This document shows, one piece after another, positions 58,521 to 64,000 of a stretch of 64,000 nucleotides of DNA. The notes under the pieces are model-generated. The model was not told where the DNA came from and made no database searches. It saw only the letters and a list, made by a program, of their open reading frames with translations. How positions within the stretch are numbered: the stretch's first letter is position 1; the number at the start of each line of letters is the position of its first letter. This stretch comes from Gymnothorax reevesii (Eukaryota; Chordata; Actinopteri; Anguilliformes; Muraenidae). The stretch covers positions 90,382,120 through 90,446,119 of the forward strand of contig CM056583.1 in assembly GCA_029721435.1 (NCBI GenBank), written 5' to 3'. The translations under genes and the position numbers were made by a program.

Positions 58521-58734
58521 CACTTCACGAATTCTGTTTTTCGCTGAAATATACTTTCCCGAGGTGCGATCTCCTCCTTTAATCTGAACCACAGAAGGCC
58601 AGAATGGGTTTCCCTTCCAACCAAGAAGTTACACGCCAGACAATAATATCCAAGGCCTCTTAAAGAGAATACAGGAGTTGATTGGTAGAATCAGGTGTGT
58701 AGTCACATGACTGGAAGGTTGATGGTTGAATGCC
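58521..58734. other. Short interval, nothing recognised
   Basis: Mixed sequence between the degenerate minisatellite and the SINE. No feature is seen. Confidence 0.4.
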
Positions 58735-58737
58735 AGC

Positions 58738-59230
58738 TGCCGGGTTAGCTCACTCGATTAAGGTGCTGCATTGCGGAGCAGTGGTGACTACTAAGACCCA
58801 AGTTTGATCCCCGGTTGTAACAGATGGCAGTGGTCGGCAGCTTTTCCAGTGCAGCGCACAATTGGATTTGCGATGCAGGGAAAAAAATTGGAAGGGGACT
58901 GCTGGGATGGGAGATAAAAAAAAAAAGTCACTTTGTTCATTGCTCAAGCGCCACCTGTTGGCCAGCAGGGCACTCGCCAGTAAGACTCTAAGCTTGTTCA
59001 TGTTCGAGTGCCTTCCGCCCTTGTTCTGAAATTGCGAAGTTTCGACCAATGAGCGTGAAGACGCGGTAGTTGACGGGCACGTGCTTCAGAGGACAGCCCC
59101 GAACTGTCCCTTTCTCCTAAGTTGGCAACATGGGTTGGCATACGAGCAAACTCGTACATGCATAGTTCTCGAGTTGGGCATTCCAGATTGGGGTGGGATT
59201 GAACATGCCAAATTTAAAATAAAAAAAAAA
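58738..59230 (+). repeat. tRNA-derived SINE with poly-A tail and target duplication
   Basis: The head 'gccgggttagctcactcgat' and 'taaggtgctgc' holds a pol III A box, and 'aagtttgatccccgg' is a B box. The body ends in an A-run (59219-59230). Flanking 'ggttgaatgccagctgcc' (58723-58740) and 'ggctgaataccgctgcc' (59231-59247) look like a diverged target-site duplication. An internal A-run near 58917-58927 may mark a dimeric structure. Confidence 0.75.
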
Positions 59231-59247
59231 GGCTGAATACCGCTGCC

Positions 59248-59694
59248 CTAGTGAATTCCACGCTCCACAAGGACACTCATCCCAGGGAGGCATTGACAAT
59301 CGTACTTCCGTCGCTCTACGGGGGCACCCCTCTGTCACGACCCTCCTGTGTCATTCACTGGTTCCTCCTCTGCTCCAGCAGTTTGAGTGTTTTTGCGGTT
59401 TGTCTCCTTTAATTGATTAATCGTCTCATCTCCGATCTCCTTCCTCGCTCCCAGGTGTTATCATTTGTATGCCTCACCCCTTTTGTGAATGTCCCGTCTA
59501 TAAGTAAGTTCAATGTGCCATGAGTTTGGTTGCTGGATGGTCGTAGTTCTTTTTCTACTAAACCTTCCAGTCAGTTTGTGTCTTTCAGTGCTGAGCTCAG
59601 TTATTCTCTTAGACTGTCTAAAAAGATGGACGCAGCACTCAAGTCTGGAAACTGAGGCCAATGCGGAAATCTCTAAAATGTGCATTCTATTTAA
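59248..59694. other. Intron sequence, possible retroelement scrap
   Basis: 'tgtcacgaccctcctgtgtc' at 59334 resembles the start of some fish LTRs. No second border or coding sequence was found. Confidence 0.3.
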
Positions 59695-60165
59695 TGGCCA
59701 GCAGATGGTGATGTCGGTGGTTGCAGAAAGACGTTCAATCCTATAAAAGTCTATGAGAAAATGACCCTACTTTCCCATCTGATTTTCATTTAAATAATGA
59801 TTTTCCACATTACTTTATTGTGTTTATCGCAAGTTTCAAGTCTCCCTCGATATATCACGATGTTCATTTTTGTAAAATATGGTCTCGTATAGACTGCAAT
59901 AAAGGATAAAGCCAGAATATGCTTTAGGGGCGTGGCTATCCTCTGATCCTTGTCTAATAAGGTCAGATCCCCATGAAGATCCACACCTCGCTCCTCCCTG
60001 GATATTCAATTCATGCTCTCGTCCAATAGGAATCACATCCGATTTCAAAATGACCAAATGGCGCAATTAAAATTGCCGAAATCGGGGCTTCCTAAATGGT
60101 ATGCTGAAACCGATGGGTGACGTCACGGTTACTTCGTCCATCTTTTGATCCAGTCTACAGTTATT
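59695..60165. repeat. Dispersed fish repeat
   Basis: The sequence contains 'tggccagcagatggtgatgt', 'ctataaaagtctatgagaaa', 'gctttaggggcgtggctatc' and 'gggtgacgtcacggttactt' in that order, ending 'cgtccatctttt'. I recall this series as a frequent interspersed repeat in fish genomes. Its mechanism (SINE or DNA element) is not clear from the sequence. Confidence 0.55.
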
Positions 60166-62449
60166 CTTCTGTGAGTTTTCGATGTATTAATGATCAAGAA
60201 AAATGTAATCACTTTTCGGATTCTTATTAATAGGAACAAGCTTCCAAACCTTTATATCAGGATTGGGACCGCATTTCTGTTAATCCATTATTTCAGCCTG
60301 TTCCTCTGAGTCAGTTTATTAGGCACACCTCCCAAGCCTATGCTGGTCTCCTGGATTGAGACTGCAGTCCTGCTAAACCCTTCGGTTCACAACTGTCAAC
60401 CGGTCCAGCTTCTGCGAGGGGGATTATCTACTTCGCTTCTGTCCCGGGACGGCCACTAGCCTGGGCGCAGACGTGCCCTGACCCTCTCCTGTCATTACCA
60501 ATCTGGCAGGACTGCCCCTCAACAGTACAGGTCGACAGCCTTTCCCTCCTCTATTACAGTATTACTGTTAATTGATACTCCTTCATGGATTGTACCCAGA
60601 AACACACAGGAGGGCATTAGCTACAATCAGCATTAACAAGAACGTTTACACTGTGGCTGATGGTTCGTCTCAAACACCATTCAAATTAAGCAATTTTGAC
60701 CCAGGTAGACAATAAAGTGCTTCAGACATTTGTGCATACTCTGAGAAGAACAAAACAATTCTTCAATGGGGACAATTGCTTCTGTTTGTGTGAAAGAGAC
60801 ACTACATTGAGGATATGTTACCATCATTGTGAACTTTATATTGGTTTAAAGGTTTACATTTTTAAAGGAGAAATAAGGTTTGTCAGTTACAGGAAATAAA
60901 GGGCTTCAATTAAACCCCAATACTCATTGCAACACTAGCAAAGAAGAGGTTAAGCCATTTTGTGCCCAAGCCACAACATGGCTATATAGCAGTGGTGGAC
61001 TGAGACAATAATTCAGGCCAGGAGTTTTCACTCCATTCCAGACCACTGCCACCCGGTTCACATAAACTACCAGACCGCTAATCCCATAGGCTAACCCTAT
61101 TTGTCGATGTAATGGGAACCAGAAGAGTCATAAATTTGGCTACTAACTTATTCTGGACGGAAAGTTATCCAGTTTATAAAAAGCATACTGTAGTTACACA
61201 AAGATATTATATCTTTATTATATTATGAAAAATCAGCATCTGTAGTCCAGTGCAATGTGTTGCATTTGTTTTTCGGACTTTTCTTTCTTTCTCTCTTTCT
61301 TTTTTATTGATAGTAAGCTCAAAAGCAGCTGTCATTGTCAACTGACACCATTGATAGTTTGATGAATTGTATATTCAGTAATTCATACTACTTTTTCTAA
61401 GTTGCTTTCATCAACTGAACTAGATATAACTAGATTAGGATAGCTTTTCTGTCATAAAATACTTTCAGGGTAACGTAATTGATAGCTTCGAAAGCCATGC
61501 TTTCAATGTAGCTTCCTCAACACCAGTTTTTTTTTTTTTTTAATCAGCTTCCACTAAGTGGAACTTATTAAAGAGGCAACAGATAACTTTTTAATTGGCA
61601 AACTGGTAGTGTTATTATATGCCTGTGGCAGATGAAATCGGTCAAACTGACAACAGAAAGGGCGATAATATTATCTATGCATTGATATTCATTTAGGTCG
61701 GTAACTGGATTGCTCGTTTGTCACCGTCCTTGTTCTTTCATTAGGTAGACAAATCGTCATCATCTGACTAGTGATTCAGTCACCTCAACTGGACAGAGTT
61801 ACTTCTTCATATGAGTATCAATGGACAGACACAAAATCACAGTGTTTATTACCTTTCTGTTGCCAGACTGACTGAATCTGCTGGCTAGCTACAACAATAT
61901 AATAACCATAGTAGCACTACCAGCTTGCCAGTTAAAAAAATATTGATTGCCTCTTTAAGTGAAATATAACTATGATAACTGCAATGCAAAGGATGGCATG
62001 ATGCTGCAGCTAAAGAACCTGTACACAGATTGAGTGAACATTGCAAGAAGTATTGAATACATCCTACTGTACTTCGCTGACAGATGCTCAGCGCGATGTT
62101 AAAGCGCAGCACATCCATTTTCAAAAAGAACCTTCCTCTTCTCTTCTCAGACCAACAAATAAAGCAAATTTGAATTTGATCAAATAATCTGTTTTCCTTT
62201 GAATAAACAAAATAATTGAAAATCGCTGTGTGCCCATTTCATCACTACCATTCCTCGACCCATTCCCAGCTTATACAACAAATCTAATATTATCTTATCA
62301 TCCATTCGCCTCAAAATCCATGAAAACCAAATTCAAGACGGCAGTCATCACAAGTTGAAGATCTCAGCGCCCTGATTTTTGAAATGAACTTTTTACAACC
62401 CACCACCAACACATTCAAATTTTATCAGAGCCTCAGAACTCGCAATATG
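60166..62449. other. Intron sequence, no gene recognised
   Basis: About 2.3 kb. 'cagtggtggactgagacaat' at 60991 looks like one hAT end, but no partner was found. Poly-pyrimidine and poly-T runs occur at 61283-61305 and 61530-61545. No exon candidate. Confidence 0.35.
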
Positions 62450-62830
62450 GCTGCTATAGTGGCCATATTGAAAACAACAGTGCACCTTTTTTGGAGGAAA
62501 CCTTCTTCAGATCAGAGGTCCAATCACCAAAAAAACCTGACCTTGCACATTTATGTGTGACAGTGAGTTTCCATAACAAATTTGGTAAAGCTACGATCAT
62601 TAATTGTGGAATACAGGCCCGGACAAAATCATGGACAGATGACAGACGACAGACAGACGCGCAGGAGACGACAGTACTCCTCTGGCCGAAGTCGGCCGAG
62701 GGGTAAAAACTGACGAGTTGCATTTACGAGAAAACGCAAAAGGACGAACGGTTGGACAGACGGCACCATACCGTAATACCCCCATCATTACAGAACATGG
62801 GCGTATAATAAAAATCGTTTTCATGTTCCA
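62450..62830 (-). repeat. Hairpin + CGTC-type repeat element (copy C)
   Basis: On the minus strand a GC-rich hairpin (62678-62704, 'tcggccgacttcggcc') is followed by 'gtcgtctcctgcgcgtctgt' and further CTGT/CGTC units to about 62636. AT-rich sequence then runs to about 62450. A further 'ggacgaacggttggacagac' stretch lies at 62742-62762. The layout matches copies at 24.1 and 63.3 kb, though base identity is low. Confidence 0.5.
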
Positions 62831-63270
62831 ACTTTTGAAATATGGTGGCTCACGCTGCCTCATAGATTTTCCAGTTCGCTATTAATTACCAATTGAATTG
62901 GTGTTACATTTTGATAGTGAAAAAAAAAACATAATGCATTTCAGAGCATTGAATGTTCATTTTACATTGGTCAGCGTACTTTGGCAATTGTCTAGTTTTT
63001 TGTTTTGTTTTTTTTTTTGCTGTGAGCAATGCTGCCTTTTCTTCTAATTAGTTTAATGTAATAATTCTTAAAGAGCAGTTAACCCTAACCCTATCTGTAT
63101 TTAACATCTCTGCAGTTCATCTGCTACAAGTCCTTTGCGACAGGAATATATTTTTGAGGAAGCATTACCAGCAATAATAAGCACGCAAGCAAAGATCTTT
63201 CTCAACAAACTCCTCATATCAGCTCATCTAAGACAATTTGGGTTGCTCTTTCAACAATGCCTAATTATTA
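62831..63270. other. AT-rich intron sequence
   Basis: Contains A- and T-runs and a single 'taaccctaaccct' at 63079-63091. Two telomere-like hexamers are not evidence of a telomere. Confidence 0.4.
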
Positions 63271-63277
63271 TTATCAT

Positions 63278-63660
63278 TATTAGCTCCCGCTGTCAAGCGG
63301 CGCGGGAGCTATGGTATCGGGCTCCGTACGTGCGGGCGTCCGTCCGTCAACATAAACTTCGAGATTTTATCGCATCGACTATTTCAGTTACGGGCTCCTC
63401 ATTTTCACTGGAGACGCATCTCATAAAGGCCTAAAAATGATGCACTTAAAGGTGACCTTGGCCTATTTTCTCAAGGTCACTGGCTTAAAAATAAAACCAA
63501 AAACTTCGACATTTTGCTTTATCTCATCAACTATGCTGTACAACATCATCAGAAACACAGCCATATATTCCACTTTTGTAAAGCTCACAAAATACTATTT
63601 TTGTTGACTGTGGCTCAGATGTGGATTGATTCAAGCGATGATGTTCGTAGACTTCAGCTG
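63278..63660 (+). repeat. Hairpin + CGTC repeat element (copy B)
   Basis: Hairpin arms 'gctcccgc' and 'gcgggagc' (63283-63310) are followed by 'tatggtatcgggctccgtac' and 'gcgtccgtccgtc'. AT-rich sequence follows with 'aaaggtgaccttggcctatt' and 'ctcaaggtcactggc'. The order of hairpin, 'tat(a/g)g..atcgggctcc' and CGTC run parallels copy A at 24142-24208. The right limit is uncertain. Confidence 0.6.
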
Positions 63661-64000
63661 CAATCCTAACAAGAGGCAGTTGGAGCGTTCTCACTTGCAG
63701 CCACCGTTCTTTTTTGCCCTTATTGGTTTTTGCTGTTTGTCACATGTTGTAATATTTTTTGACATAATTCCCCTCACCACCTTAAATATTTTTTTAGTTA
63801 TCATAACCAATGCAACAACAATTTGGGTACCAATTATTTCGCTACTTTGGCCACACTGCTGAAATATCCTTAGCTTACTGAGGAGACCAGCCTGCAAACA
63901 GGCTCACAACTGGATTGAGGCAAGAGAGGCAAAAGAGGCCCGCAATGATCCTTTGATGATTTGAGTTCTGCCCCCCGCTCCGCTTGAGTTGCCGTCAAAA
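63661..64000. other. Window end, nothing recognised
   Basis: Mixed sequence with overlapping short frames on both strands. The plus-strand frame 63626-63862 is hydrophobic, but it looks like AT-rich chance coding without a signal or domain. Confidence 0.35.

Noticed and set aside
59334..59460. Solo LTR beginning 'tgtcacgacc'
   Set aside because: No matching right border, target duplication or second copy in the window. The resemblance is too short.
63079..63091. 'taaccctaaccct', a telomere-like motif
   Set aside because: Only two hexamers in AT-rich intron sequence, with no array.
1..64000. An undescribed multi-gene system (defence, biosynthesis, operon-like cluster)
   Set aside because: The window is intronic vertebrate DNA. 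Apart from one host exon and transposon genes there are no adjacent genes that could cooperate.

Overview
The window is vertebrate nuclear DNA, almost certainly from a ray-finned fish. The base composition is AT-rich, host coding sequence is extremely sparse, and the interspersed repeats are fish types: several Tc1/mariner lineages, hAT and PIF/Harbinger elements, tRNA-derived SINEs and long minisatellites. I cannot name the species. No prokaryotic, organellar or ribosomal gene is present. Almost every open reading frame in the window is a chance frame or part of a repeat. Calls of known repeat families rest on remembered sequence, because no search could be run. || Host gene: one exon is convincing, on the minus strand at 28529-28766. 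It matches coding exon 2 of the Mediator kinase-module subunit MED13L, with good splice sites on both sides. I found neither exon 1 (to the right) nor exon 3 (to the left). If the gene is intact, the window is therefore the large first intron (at least 35.2 kb) and second intron (at least 28.5 kb) of med13l. || Layout: 0-12 kb is intron sequence with a dead Tc1 (about 0.9-2.1 kb), a SINE (2.9-3.2 kb), a Tc1 3' end (5.8-6.2 kb), a MITE (8.0-8.3 kb) and a 46-bp minisatellite (10.6-11.3 kb). 12-29 kb holds a CpG-rich segment followed by a GA microsatellite, a short duplicated CpG-rich repeat (16.5-16.7 kb), a Tc1 MITE, a hAT MITE with long inverted repeats and a second element nested in it (23.9-24.8 kb), a long inverted-repeat element (26.7-27.4 kb) and the med13l exon. 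29-44 kb holds two Tc1 5' ends, a degenerate tandem array split by a hAT5-like element (31.8-33.4 kb), an apparently intact Tc1 transposon with a 337-residue DD34E transposase (34.15-35.66 kb), a 32-bp minisatellite of about 50 copies (37.6-39.2 kb), an LTR-like promoter segment (about 41.7-42.1 kb) and an internally deleted cousin of the intact Tc1 (43.1-43.9 kb). 44-48.4 kb is an 82-bp satellite of about 46 copies with a recent nine-unit duplication. 48.5-64 kb holds a hAT element with perfect 8-bp target duplications, a three-level nest (hAT in hAT with a Harbinger inside), a Tc1 5' half, degenerate minisatellites, a palindromic MITE, a SINE and two members of a hairpin-plus-CGTC repeat family. 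|| How it fits together: there is no operon-like or cooperating gene set. The window shows a large regulatory-gene intron that has expanded by layered insertion of cut-and-paste transposons and by tandem-repeat growth. The most notable items are the intact Tc1 beside its deleted relative, the datable nested insertions, the higher-order structure of the 82-bp satellite, and the hairpin/CGTC family, which I could not assign to a known class.
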